Below are positions 8,401 through 15,499 of a DNA stretch of 17,365 nucleotides, piece by piece (the first letter of the stretch is position 1; each line of letters begins with the position of its first letter). The DNA comes from Bacteroidota bacterium (GTDB lineage Bacteria; Bacteroidota; Bacteroidia; Bacteroidales; UBA4417), in the NCBI GenBank assembly GCA_020048595.1, contig JAIFMH010000075.1, forward strand, positions 1-17,365, written 5' to 3'. A model generated the notes under the pieces. The model saw only the letters and a program-made list of their open reading frames with translations. It did no database searches and was not told where the DNA came from. The position numbers were made by a program, and so were the translations under genes.

Positions 8401-8840
8401 CGATCTCAATTATTATGACCGGTTTAGGAATTGTGGCACTCGGAGGTATAGTGGTGCGAAACGGTATATTGATTGTTGAGTTTATCGACACATTAAAGGA
8501 ACGGGGAATGAAAACCCGTGAAGCCATTGTACAAGCCGGATTAACCCGTATTACGCCAGTAATCCTCACTGCAACGGCAACCATTTTAGGACTTGTTCCT
8601 CTGGCTGTCGGGTTTAACCTGAACTTTGTAACTATGTTTACCGAGCTTAATCCACAGATACACATAGGTGGCGACAATGTAATGTTCTGGGGCCCGCTTT
8701 CCTGGACTATTATTTTCGGACTTAGTTTTGCAACGTTCCTAACCTTGTTATTTGTGCCGGCAATGTATATTATTGCCTACGAAATGAAGATCAGGTTGAA
8801 AAGAAGGAAGTCAAACAAAATGATTGTAAACAACGATTAG
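5439..8840 (+). CDS. RND-family efflux pump permease (AcrB/HAE1-like)
   Basis: Inner-membrane proton-driven pump. At 1133 residues it is about 80 longer than E. coli AcrB. The order is typical: helix 1 near residues 20-37, a first porter domain, a helix bundle from about 340, a second periplasmic domain after about residue 620, and a final bundle from about 935. The proton-relay pair is Asp407-Asp408 in GIVVDDAIVVIENI. In the position of AcrB Lys940 there is Arg1007 (VVRNGILIVEF). Extra sequence between the two halves contains two strongly hydrophobic segments (about 512-533 and 540-562) absent from AcrB, suggesting up to 14 membrane helices. The motif set points to multidrug-like export rather than a CzcA metal pump, but the substrate cannot be told. 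Last gene of the tetR operon; a strong terminator follows 17 bp after the stop. Confidence 0.93.
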   Translation: MKNNFKEFFATSWAIDNKTSIYVLAVFISLLGISSYNSIPKEQFPEIVIPTILVNTPYPGTSPEDMENLVTRPIEKQLKGINGVKKITSNSLQDVSSIAIEFNTDVAVPEAKQRVKDAVDKSKSDLPNNLPTEPLVNDIDFSEIPIMFIQVSGNYDLDQLKKYAEIAQDRIESLNEITRVDIVGALEREIQINVDIYKAQASSVTLTDIQRAVASENVTVSAGNISTFGMKRSIRVQGQFTNLEVMGNILIKSASGATVYLKDIAEIKDTFKEQESFSRLNGQNVITLNVVKKSGKNLLEASDNIKKILNDDLVNKEFPKDLKVTLSGEQSRYTRNTLEELNNTIIIGMILVTLVLMFFMGITNAFFVGLAVPLSMAIAFMVMPALGFTMNMIVMFGLIFALGIVVDDAIVVIENIHRTHQKQPNIILAAKQAAGEVFLPILSGTLTTLAPFFPLAFWPGIVGKFMFYIPVTLIITLFASLFVAYIINPVFAVSFMKHEFDAPDKKKFRKRMFIEVGTALVLALISYAFYASNHSETAFGIANFMVFVAILVVIFHTILKPYIKWWQETAWPWFMRIYEKQLRLFLRGRNPWYLLAGVVTLLVLTFVATGIRNPKVLFFPDNMPNAINVMVQMPIGTDQKITDSITKIVEQRVLKVLGKSNPDVESVITNIALGAGDDMDFSRNLAAEKGKVTINFVEYKNRIGINTTEYLDKIRKEVKGIPGTEISTDKNRSGPPTGKPVNIEITGENLPELIADAGAFKNYLDSLQIPGVEDLKSDFQENKPEIAINIDRERANHEGISTGQIASEIRTAVLGQEVSKYKMDEDEFPIQLRYSIDTRENINKLINLKITYRDMNSGLLRQIPLSSIATIDYVDSYGGIKRQNLKRIITLSSGVMTGYTANEIVAQINKLAADYPLHDGVQIKLTGEQEDQAETSAFLGKAMLIAIGLIFFILITQFNSMSKTLIILSEVIFSVIGVLLGIVIFDMSISIIMTGLGIVALGGIVVRNGILIVEFIDTLKERGMKTREAIVQAGLTRITPVILTATATILGLVPLAVGFNLNFVTMFTELNPQIHIGGDNVMFWGPLSWTIIFGLSFATFLTLLFVPAMYIIAYEMKIRLKRRKSNKMIVNND

Positions 8841-8856
8841 ATTTTTTAATTTTACT

Positions 8857-8893
8857 AAAAAGTGGCACTGGGAATTCCGGTGCCACTTTTTTT
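8857..8893 (+). terminator. Rho-independent terminator of the efflux operon
   Basis: A long near-perfect hairpin: AAAAAGTGGCACTGG (8857-8871) pairs with CCGGTGCCACTTTTT (8877-8891), with loop GAATT and one G-U pair. A T-run follows the stem, and the A-run on the left makes it potentially bidirectional. It begins 17 bp after the RND stop codon. Confidence 0.92.
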
Positions 8894-9289
8894 ACGTATA
8901 CACTTTTTTTTGCTTATTATTTAAACATATTTTTCTCAAATCTGTTAAATCTGTATTCACAATTCACTATCGTGTAGTTAAGGATTTTGAATCAAAAACT
9001 ATTTTACCGCATAGTTCGCTGAGCAAGCGATAAGTCTGGTTGTTCTTCGCGTTTAATTTTAAGTGTTTCTGTTAACCAAACGGCATTGATTCACAATTAA
9101 TCATTTTTTATTTTTTCATTTGAATCCTGTTCATCGCTTAATCTTCCCTGCTGATCTCTTGTTTCTTCCGGTTTGCCCTACACTTTTTTTTTGCTGGAAT
9201 TTTAAAAATTACTTTTGAAAGTGCGGAACTATTTCGATGCTACCGATTACTGACAAATAAAACCAACTGTAAATTTAAATGATGTTATT
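8894..9289. other. Non-coding region before the haem/T9SS gene
   Basis: About 400 bp, AT-rich, with no credible reading frame. Apart from the promoter at 9190-9217, nothing structured was seen. Confidence 0.6.
9190..9217 (+). promoter_or_regulatory. Candidate promoter of the CxxCH/T9SS gene
   Basis: TTTG (9190-9193) and TACTTTTG (9210-9217) match the Bacteroidota -33 and -7 boxes with a 16-bp spacer, slightly shorter than usual. Transcription would start near 9224, giving a leader of about 66 nt before the ATG at 9290. Confidence 0.55.
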
Positions 9290-10060
9290 ATGAGAATTAA
9301 ACATTTACCCTGGATTATCTCTGTTTTCGCTATTATGTTGTTTAGCGGCTATACGATTCTGTATCCAACAGGGGCTCCTGCAGCTAAAACCGGTTCGCCA
9401 GGCGATGGAGCTAATTGTACTGAATGCCATGGCGGAACAGCAACTACTACAACCGGACAGATAACTTCTTCTATTCCAGAAGCAGGATATGTTCCCGGAA
9501 CAACTTATCAGATAACTGCTACCAACCCGCTTACCAACGCAGGTAAAATGGGATTTCAAGTTTCACCTCAAAATGCGTCAGGCACCCTGCTCGGCACTTT
9601 GATTGCAGGGCCAGGTAGCCAACTTGTAGGAAGCAATAAGTATGTAACACATGTTGATGCTAATACTACAACAAGTTCATGGACCTTTGGTTGGATTGCT
9701 CCTGCTGCCGGAACGGGCACTGTTACATTCTATGGTGCTTTTGCCAGGAACAAACCCGGTCCGGTTACAAAAAGCACACTTGTTGTACAGGAAGCAATTT
9801 CCACAGGGATAGCTGATAATCAGGATTTTGCAAATATGGTCACAGGTGGGACAAATGGATCAATTACTGTTGTGCTAAACACAAATACTAAAAAAACTAA
9901 AGTATCTGTTTTCGATCTTTCGGGCAGGCAGTTGCTCAGCACCTCTGTTTCGGGCGGAGGTTCGCACCAGTTGGATCAAACCTTTAAAACAGGTGTTTAT
10001 ATTGTAATGATTCAGGCAGACAATGCTGTGTTTAAAAAGAAGATTATGGTTATCGGATAA
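9290..10060 (+). CDS. Secreted CxxCH-containing protein (choice-of-anchor V/Reeler-like) with T9SS sorting domain
   Basis: Extracellular or surface protein of 256 residues. It has an N-terminal signal segment (about 5-25), then GSPGDGANCTECHGG with a single c-type haem motif Cys43-Thr-Glu-Cys46-His47. A beta-rich middle domain (about 52-168) follows; the CxxCH-plus-beta-domain layout fits the family NCBI calls 'choice-of-anchor V', related to Reeler domains. The tail (about 187-256) is a typical type IX secretion (Por, type A) sorting domain: VSVFDLSGRQLL, a TGVYIVMIQ strand and a final KKKIMVIG. The expected route is Sec export, recognition of the tail by the T9SS and release or anchoring at the surface. 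Whether the CxxCH truly carries haem is not shown; a role in extracellular redox is only a possibility. It is a single-gene unit with its own promoter and terminator. Confidence 0.85.
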   Translation: MRIKHLPWIISVFAIMLFSGYTILYPTGAPAAKTGSPGDGANCTECHGGTATTTTGQITSSIPEAGYVPGTTYQITATNPLTNAGKMGFQVSPQNASGTLLGTLIAGPGSQLVGSNKYVTHVDANTTTSSWTFGWIAPAAGTGTVTFYGAFARNKPGPVTKSTLVVQEAISTGIADNQDFANMVTGGTNGSITVVLNTNTKKTKVSVFDLSGRQLLSTSVSGGGSHQLDQTFKTGVYIVMIQADNAVFKKKIMVIG

Positions 10061-10114
10061 TTTCTGATACTATTAAATCTGAATAAGAAGCCGATTTCCG
10101 GAAGGGTTAAGTTG

Positions 10115-10158
10115 AGATTAAGGTTTGGGCCGACTGCCTGAACCCTAATCTTTTTTTT
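10115..10158 (+). terminator. Rho-independent terminator of the T9SS gene
   Basis: AGATTAAGGTTTGGGC (10115-10130) pairs with GCCTGAACCCTAATCT (10136-10151) around a CGACT loop: 16 positions with one A-C mismatch and two G-U pairs. It is followed directly by an eight-T run (10151-10158). Confidence 0.85.
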
Positions 10159-10447
10159 GTTCTATTCAGGCAGGTTCTTTTCAAGTATCAGACTCACTTA
10201 CATCAATTAATTCTGACGACTGAATTCTCATTATCCTGATTAGCTGAATAATTCAGGTACTTCTTTTATGAAATATTAACACCGTTATTGTTAGAGGTTA
10301 TCAGGCAGTGTAATTCTCTTTAACTGATGAATATACATGATTTCTACAGGATTGTGAACTTTCCCCCCATTATATTATCAAATCAGTTTCAGTTAAAATT
10401 AACATACTCAGTTATAAGGCTTATTCGTTCAGTACCAATTAATTTAC

Positions 10448-10455
10448 TAACTTTG
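10448..10455 (+). promoter_or_regulatory. -7 promoter box of the GT5-like/DUF4270 unit
   Basis: TAACTTTG matches TAnnTTTG exactly and lies 27 bp before the ATG at 10483. A weak TTCG (10424-10427), 20 bp upstream, could serve as the -33 element. Confidence 0.55.
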
Positions 10456-10482
10456 CAATCCCAATATTGAGAATAGCTTACC

Positions 10483-11292
10483 ATGGAGAAAACAAAAATT
10501 CTATTTGTAACACAGGATATTACACCCTTTATGAAAGACAGCCCTATGGGGTTTATTTCCAGGCATTTGCCGCAAGGTATCCAGGAAAAAGGACGTGAAA
10601 TCCGTACCTTCATGCCCCGGTTTGGTAGCATTAACGAACGTAGGAACCAACTTCATGAAGTAATTCGTCTTTCGGGTATGAACCTGATCATCGACGATAC
10701 CGATCACTCACTTATCATTAAAGTAGCATCGATTCAACAGGCAAGGATGCAGATTTATTTTATTGATAATGAAGATTATTTTCACCGTAAATACGTTTAC
10801 AGGGATAAAAACAATGTATTTTTTGATGACAATGACGAGCGTGCAATCTTTTTCGCACGGGGTGTAATCGAAACTGTGAAGAAACTGGGATGGAGTCCGG
10901 ATATTGTTCATATACATGGCTGGATGTCGGCTCTTACACCAGTTTATATTAAAAAAGTTTATCACGAAAATCCTCTTTTTTCAGCAACAAAAGTCATTAC
11001 TTCAGTATACGATGACGATTTTACTGAACCGCTTCATGCAAACCTTCAGGCGAAATTAAAGCACGAAAATATTGCGCTCAAGGATCTGAAGCATTTTAAA
11101 AAACCGGATTTTGTAAGTCTTATGAAAGCTTCAATCGATTTATCAGATGGAGTAATAATAGCAAGTCAGCAGATTAACAGCGAACTTGTTGAATATATTG
11201 AGCAATCGGGCAAACCAACACTTCCATTCCAGGGTGAGGATAATTACATCCAGGTGTATAATGAGTTCTACGAGAAAATTATGCACAATTAA
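10483..11292 (+). CDS. Half-length glycogen/starch synthase-like protein (GT5 N-terminal domain only)
   Basis: The 269-residue protein matches the N-terminal Rossmann half of GT5 glycogen and starch synthases: an opening strand KILFVTQDITPF (residues 5-16), RTFMPRFGSINER (41-53), and PDIVHIHGWMSAL (139-151), the counterpart of the family's PDIVHxHDW block. True GlgA is about 480 residues with a second GT-B domain; that half is absent, and the reading frame ends cleanly before the next gene. The sugar-nucleotide loop KTGGL of GlgA is replaced by KDSPM (18-22). Glycogen synthase activity is therefore doubtful, despite automatic annotation under that name in Bacteroidetes. No glgB, glgC or glgP lies nearby. 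It is 41 bp from the DUF4270 gene and probably cotranscribed with it. Family is clear; function unknown. Confidence 0.82.
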   Translation: MEKTKILFVTQDITPFMKDSPMGFISRHLPQGIQEKGREIRTFMPRFGSINERRNQLHEVIRLSGMNLIIDDTDHSLIIKVASIQQARMQIYFIDNEDYFHRKYVYRDKNNVFFDDNDERAIFFARGVIETVKKLGWSPDIVHIHGWMSALTPVYIKKVYHENPLFSATKVITSVYDDDFTEPLHANLQAKLKHENIALKDLKHFKKPDFVSLMKASIDLSDGVIIASQQINSELVEYIEQSGKPTLPFQGEDNYIQVYNEFYEKIMHN

Positions 11293-11333
11293 TCTGTTTA
11301 ACCGGTTTATTTACAAATTAAAAAATACAAATT

Positions 11334-12650
11334 TTGAAAAGGCTAGTATATCTCCGCCAGTTAGCATTTATTGCTCTTATATCGCTGTTAGTTTCTTCAT
11401 GTACCAAAGAGATCTCTCCAATAGGAACAGAACTGCTTGATTCGCTCGACTTGCTGAGTATGGGCTATACCGATACAATTCAAATCCGGGCATATACAAT
11501 CCCTGATGATTCAGTGTACACACGTGATCTGGATTATGCCCAGATAGGGAGTATGTATGATCCGATTTTTGGCCGTACCAGTGCTACTTTTTATTCTCAG
11601 GTAATTACAACAACTGCAAGAGCGAGGTTTGGTACTGATCCTGTTTTCGATTCAGCTTTTCTATATTTGCCATACAAATCGGCTTACGGCGATACACTCA
11701 CAAATATGAAGTTCTACGTTTATCCTCTTACCGAGGATATTCTCGACTCAGTGCATTCCTATTCGAACAGAACAATTGGATACGACAAAAATAAGCCTTT
11801 GGGAGAACTCACTTTTCAACCCAGGCCTTATGACAGTGCTTATTATGCCGGAGAAAAACAAGCTCCTATTCTCCGGATTCCGATAAATAAGACTTTTGGC
11901 GATATGGTTATGGCTGCCGATACTACATCGCTTAATACTGTAAGTGCTTTTGTTGAATTCTTTAAAGGGATATGTATTGTAGCCGAACCACAGAATGCTC
12001 CTGGTAAAGGCAGTATAGTTAGTTTCGATCTGGGTACTGTAAACAGTATTATAAAGATGCATTTCCGCAATACGGAAGATACTACAAGTTATACATTTGA
12101 AGTGAGCACAGCTTGTGCACATTTTCAAAATTACGATCACAACGGATACGCTGAAGCAATTCCTATACTGAAACAACAACTCGAAGGAAATACTTCACTC
12201 GGTCAGCAGTTTTTATTTGCGCAAGGGTTGGGTGGTATAAAAATTAAAATTGAATTCCCTTATTTGAAAACAAGTTTCGATCCGAAAAAAACCGTTCTGA
12301 ACGATGCACAGTTAATTTTAGGCAATGCATCGGTGTCAGCTGATTTTGTAAATCCTTCATCACTAACTTTAAGAGGTGTTGGTGAAGCAGGCACAACAAA
12401 CCCTAGTAGTATTGTTGACGAAAACGAGGGCTCAGGTTATTTCGACGGAACTTATGATAAAGGTTCAAAAATGTACCGGTTCCGGATTACACGTTATATT
12501 CAGCAGCTTTTGCTTGGCGAAGTTAACAACAACGGGCTTCATCTTATTATTCCGAGCTCTAATTACAATGGCTCCCGGTTAGTATTGAATGGGACTTCGT
12601 CACCTCAATCAGATTTGAAACTTTACCTGCGTTATACCAAACTTCAGTAG
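11334..12650 (+). CDS. DUF4270-family lipoprotein, TTG start
   Basis: A 438-residue protein of the Bacteroidota DUF4270 family, function unknown. The signal sequence RQLAFIALISLLVSSC ends in a lipobox with Cys23, so it is predicted to be a lipoprotein, probably exported to the outer membrane. The rest looks beta-rich, with features I associate with the family such as IGTELLDSLDL near the N-terminus and a closing LKLYLRYTKLQ. The start must be TTG (11334): a stop in the same frame at 11319-11321 leaves no upstream ATG or GTG, and the next in-frame ATG (about residue 43) would delete the signal peptide. It follows the GT5-like gene by 41 bp, suggesting one transcript. I recall this pairing, often near glmS, as recurrent in Bacteroidales; not checked here. 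Confidence 0.85.
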   Translation: MKRLVYLRQLAFIALISLLVSSCTKEISPIGTELLDSLDLLSMGYTDTIQIRAYTIPDDSVYTRDLDYAQIGSMYDPIFGRTSATFYSQVITTTARARFGTDPVFDSAFLYLPYKSAYGDTLTNMKFYVYPLTEDILDSVHSYSNRTIGYDKNKPLGELTFQPRPYDSAYYAGEKQAPILRIPINKTFGDMVMAADTTSLNTVSAFVEFFKGICIVAEPQNAPGKGSIVSFDLGTVNSIIKMHFRNTEDTTSYTFEVSTACAHFQNYDHNGYAEAIPILKQQLEGNTSLGQQFLFAQGLGGIKIKIEFPYLKTSFDPKKTVLNDAQLILGNASVSADFVNPSSLTLRGVGEAGTTNPSSIVDENEGSGYFDGTYDKGSKMYRFRITRYIQQLLLGEVNNNGLHLIIPSSNYNGSRLVLNGTSSPQSDLKLYLRYTKLQ

Positions 12651-12784
12651 GTTTACTATCACAACAGATTTTTTTGCAACTTTACTGACTTATTGTGAGT
12701 ACAGCGCTTATTTCATTATATTGTGATGATACATTCCAGTTAACTGAAAATTACAACATTTCGGAGTGCATAAACTAAATAGGT

Positions 12785-12818
12785 TTTCCGGATTTTTACC
12801 TTCATGTTTCCGGATTTT
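12785..12818. repeat. Pair of 12-bp direct repeats TTTCCGGATTTT
   Basis: TTTCCGGATTTT occurs at 12785-12796 and 12807-12818, 22 bp apart (about two helical turns). Each contains the palindrome TCCGGA. This could be a protein-binding pair, but no nearby promoter is clear and chance is not excluded. Confidence 0.4.
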
Positions 12819-13068
12819 GATCATTTTCTGTTTCAATACAAGCAAAAAGTTTGGTATCGAACGGGATGTTTAGCTAATAGGATCTCAAAGGCACAATGCT
12901 AGCTGGATAATTTTGGAATCAGTGAAAATACAGGATAACTTATTTTGGGACATATTTGCCATATTGAAGTATTATCCACTTTAAATCCGGTATTAATATT
13001 GATTTTTATTTAATTCATATATCTGTAAATCAAATTATTAAATATTTTTACAAAGGTTTCGAGCGCAG

Positions 13069-13084
13069 TTGGCATGATCTTAGC
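13069..13084 (+). promoter_or_regulatory. Sigma-54-like -24/-12 element
   Basis: TTGGCATGATCTTAGC has the invariant GG and GC doublets separated by exactly 10 bp, as in sigma-54 promoters (TGGCACG-N4-TTGC). It departs from consensus at two bases: C to T in the -24 box and T to A in the -12 box. It points toward glmS, 222 bp before its ATG. No activator gene or sigma-54 gene is in the window, so this is a candidate only. Confidence 0.3.
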
Positions 13085-13220
13085 GTATTGGAATGCAAAT
13101 TCATATGGGGTTTTCTGATTTTACTGCTTTTTTGTAAGTCCATTACTAAGTTATAGCAGGATAATAAAAAGAATATATGAGAAAAGCTCTCCTAACTTAT
13201 TACAGTCAGGCAACATTTAG

Positions 13221-13228
13221 TATTTTTG
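13221..13228 (+). promoter_or_regulatory. -7 promoter box of glmS
   Basis: TATTTTTG fits TAnnTTTG and lies 77 bp before the glmS ATG, predicting a leader of about 70 nt. No good -33 TTTG is seen at the right distance, and T-rich matches arise easily by chance in AT-rich DNA. Confidence 0.4.
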
Positions 13229-13305
13229 CTTGTTGTAAAGGAACATTGCTTTATAAAGTATTATAAATTGAACAAAAGTTAACTAACCATTTATTCTGAA
13301 ATATT

Positions 13306-15144
13306 ATGTGCGGAATTGTTGCATACATAGGTAAAAAACAAGCTTGCCCGATTTTACTTGGAGGTCTTCACCGTTTGGAATACCGGGGTTATGACAGTGC
13401 TGGAGTAGCATTGATGAACGGCTCACTGAAAGTATTCAAAACAAAAGGAAAAGTTTCGGATCTTGATGAACTTCTCGAAGGACTCGACGTTACATCAACC
13501 ATCGGTATAGCCCATACACGCTGGGCAACACACGGTGAACCCAATGATGTAAATGCGCATCCCCATTATTCGTCAACCGAAAAAATGGCGATCATCCATA
13601 ACGGGATTATCGAAAATTATAATGTACTCAAGCAGGAGTTACAGCAGCGTGGTTATGTTTTCCGTAGCGATACAGATACTGAAGTGCTGATGTACCTGAT
13701 CGAAGATATTATGACGCAGGAAAAGCAACCCTTAGCCGAGGCTGTTCGTATAGCACTTACACAGGTTACCGGTGCTTATGCCATTGTTATTATAGCCCAG
13801 GATGAGCCGGATTTATTGATAGCAGCCCGCAAAGGCAGCCCAATGGTAGTTGGAATTGGTGAAGGCGAATACTTTATTGCTTCCGATGCTGCTCCTATTG
13901 TAGAGTATACGCGGCAGGTTGTGTATCCCGGCGACGAAGAAGTTATTTCAATCAGCCTTGCTGAAGGATTGAAAATCCGTACCATTGCTGATATCGAAAA
14001 GACTCCTTACGTTCAAACGCTTGAAGTGAACCTCAGCGCCCTCGAAAAAGGTGGTTTTCCACACTTTATGCTTAAAGAAATTTATGAGCAGTCGCGCACT
14101 GTAAAAGACAGTATGCGTGGTCGTTTGCATATGGACCAGGGAATCATCGTTCTGGGCGGCATACAGGACTACCTGCGAAAGTTTCTGGCAGCCCGCCGCA
14201 TAATAATTGTTGGTTGCGGAACTTCGTGGCATGCCGGCATAGTTGGAGAGTACCTGATTGAAGAACTGGCACGCATTCCTGTTGAAGTGGAATATGCTTC
14301 CGAATTCCGGTACCGGAATCCTTTGATTTATGAAGATGACATTGTAATTGCCATATCACAATCAGGAGAAACAGCGGATACGCTGGCAGCCATCGAAATG
14401 GCCAAATCGAAAGGTGCTACTATTATCGGAATATGTAATGTTGTTGGATCGTCCATTGCACGGGCTACTCATGCAGGTTCGTACACCCATGCCGGGCCGG
14501 AAATCGGTGTAGCATCAACCAAAGCTTTTACATCGCAGGTAACTATACTTACCTTGCTTGCGCTGATGCTGGCCGAGAAAAAAGGAACAATTTCTGCTTC
14601 CCGGTATTATCGTATGTTGCATGAGTTTAACTCGATACCTGAAAAAATTGAGAAAACACTCAAATGCAACGATCAGGTAAAAGAAATTGCCAAAGTATTC
14701 AGTAACGCAACCAATGCACTTTACCTTGGCAGAGGAATTAATTTTCCTATTGCTCTTGAAGGCTCGCTCAAACTGAAAGAAATCTCATACATACATGCTG
14801 AAGGCTATCCTGCCGCCGAAATGAAGCATGGGCCTATCGCTTTAATTGATGAGGAAATGCCGGTTGTTGTAATCGCAACGCGTAAAGGACAATACGAAAA
14901 GGTTGTCAGTAATATTATGGAAGTAAAAGCCCGCAAGGGCAAAATCATAGCTATTGTTTCTGAAGGTGACGTTGATGTGCGTGAGTTAGCTGATTATTGC
15001 ATCGAAATCCCTGAATGTGATGAGATGCTGGTGCCATTACTCGCAACAATTCCTCTACAGTTGCTATCGTATCATATTGCTTTGCTACGCGGATGCAATG
15101 TGGATCAGCCAAGGAATTTGGCGAAATCGGTAACGGTTGAGTAA
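13306..15144 (+). CDS. glmS: Glutamine--fructose-6-phosphate aminotransferase (isomerizing)
   Basis: Converts fructose-6-phosphate and glutamine to glucosamine-6-phosphate and glutamate, the first committed step toward UDP-GlcNAc for peptidoglycan and LPS. The 612 residues match the usual length (609 in E. coli). The class II glutaminase domain begins with the catalytic Cys2 (MCGIVAYIG), needing Met removal, and continues with HRLEYRGYDSAGVAL and HTRWATHGEPNDVNAHPH. Two SIS sugar-isomerase domains follow: the first around 290-430 (GCGTSWHAG; SQSGETADT), the second around 460-600 with LKLKEISYIHAEGYPAAEMKHGP, which includes His508. The C-terminus DQPRNLAKSVTVE carries the active-site lysine (Lys607). 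All key motifs are intact. No glmS ribozyme-like element was recognised upstream, in keeping with its known absence outside mainly Gram-positive groups. A terminator follows. Confidence 0.97.
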   Translation: MCGIVAYIGKKQACPILLGGLHRLEYRGYDSAGVALMNGSLKVFKTKGKVSDLDELLEGLDVTSTIGIAHTRWATHGEPNDVNAHPHYSSTEKMAIIHNGIIENYNVLKQELQQRGYVFRSDTDTEVLMYLIEDIMTQEKQPLAEAVRIALTQVTGAYAIVIIAQDEPDLLIAARKGSPMVVGIGEGEYFIASDAAPIVEYTRQVVYPGDEEVISISLAEGLKIRTIADIEKTPYVQTLEVNLSALEKGGFPHFMLKEIYEQSRTVKDSMRGRLHMDQGIIVLGGIQDYLRKFLAARRIIIVGCGTSWHAGIVGEYLIEELARIPVEVEYASEFRYRNPLIYEDDIVIAISQSGETADTLAAIEMAKSKGATIIGICNVVGSSIARATHAGSYTHAGPEIGVASTKAFTSQVTILTLLALMLAEKKGTISASRYYRMLHEFNSIPEKIEKTLKCNDQVKEIAKVFSNATNALYLGRGINFPIALEGSLKLKEISYIHAEGYPAAEMKHGPIALIDEEMPVVVIATRKGQYEKVVSNIMEVKARKGKIIAIVSEGDVDVRELADYCIEIPECDEMLVPLLATIPLQLLSYHIALLRGCNVDQPRNLAKSVTVE

Positions 15145-15222
15145 AAATCTCGATTTTAAGTTGATTTTAAAACTGAATATCTATAATTGATATAAGAGTA
15201 AATCAATACAATTAAGCACACG

Positions 15223-15250
15223 AACGCCAGGTGAAAATCCTGGCGTTTTC
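15223..15250 (+). terminator. Rho-independent terminator of glmS
   Basis: AACGCCAGG (15223-15231) pairs perfectly with CCTGGCGTT (15239-15247) around the loop TGAAAAT, followed by a T-rich stretch (TTTTCATTTTT from 15246). It lies about 80 bp after the glmS stop. Confidence 0.88.
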
Positions 15251-15453
15251 ATTTTTAATGATTTCCTTTTATTGTAGTTAGGATCCGTTTTGTTATCCGG
15301 GATTGTTTAGCTTATATAACATGACAATTATATTGTTCACTTTCTGAGAGATAACAGTAAGAAACTTAGTGAATACTGAAATCAGATTATAAAAAGGTAA
15401 TCGTTGATTTAAAAAATCAAAATACTTTATCCTAAATAGTTGTTAAAAATATC

Positions 15454-15461
15454 TACCTTCG
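15454..15461 (+). promoter_or_regulatory. Possible -7 promoter box of the DUF389 gene
   Basis: TACCTTCG differs from TAnnTTTG at one position and lies 38 bp before the ATG at 15500. No good -33 box is visible at the right distance, so this is weak. Confidence 0.35.
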
Positions 15462-15499
15462 AATAATCACACTCATGGTATCCTGTTAAAAGACCGAGC

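Larger units (their letters stand above)
10061..10482. other. Non-coding region between the T9SS gene and the GT5-like gene
   Basis: About 420 bp, holding a terminator at 10115-10158 and a -7 promoter box at 10448-10455. Nothing else structured was seen in the AT-rich DNA between them. Confidence 0.6.
12651..13305. other. 655-bp non-coding region upstream of glmS
   Basis: No credible gene or clear terminator for the DUF4270 unit. It holds a 12-bp direct repeat (12785-12818), a sigma-54-like site (13069-13084) and a TAnnTTTG box (13221-13228). A 29-codon frame at 13177-13266 was not accepted. No recognisable decayed protein was found. Confidence 0.6.
15145..15499. other. Non-coding region between glmS and the DUF389 gene
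   Basis: About 355 bp. It holds the glmS terminator (15223-15250) and a weak -7 box for the next gene (15454-15461). Nothing else was seen. Confidence 0.6.

Noticed and set aside
8201..8677. 158-codon minus-strand reading frame inside the RND gene
   Set aside because: Fully opposite a well-conserved pump; its composition is the antisense shadow of membrane-helix codons.
11186..11440. 84-codon plus-strand frame overlapping the end of the GT5-like gene and the start of the DUF4270 gene
   Set aside because: It is a shifted frame over two better-supported genes and shows no domain or signal sequence.
13177..13266. 29-codon frame in the glmS leader, a possible leader peptide
   Set aside because: The candidate -7 box lies inside it, no attenuator hairpin follows, and a frame this short is expected by chance.
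13229..13305. glmS ribozyme or riboswitch
   Set aside because: The leader is short, AT-rich and lacks the conserved core and pairing expected of a glmS ribozyme.
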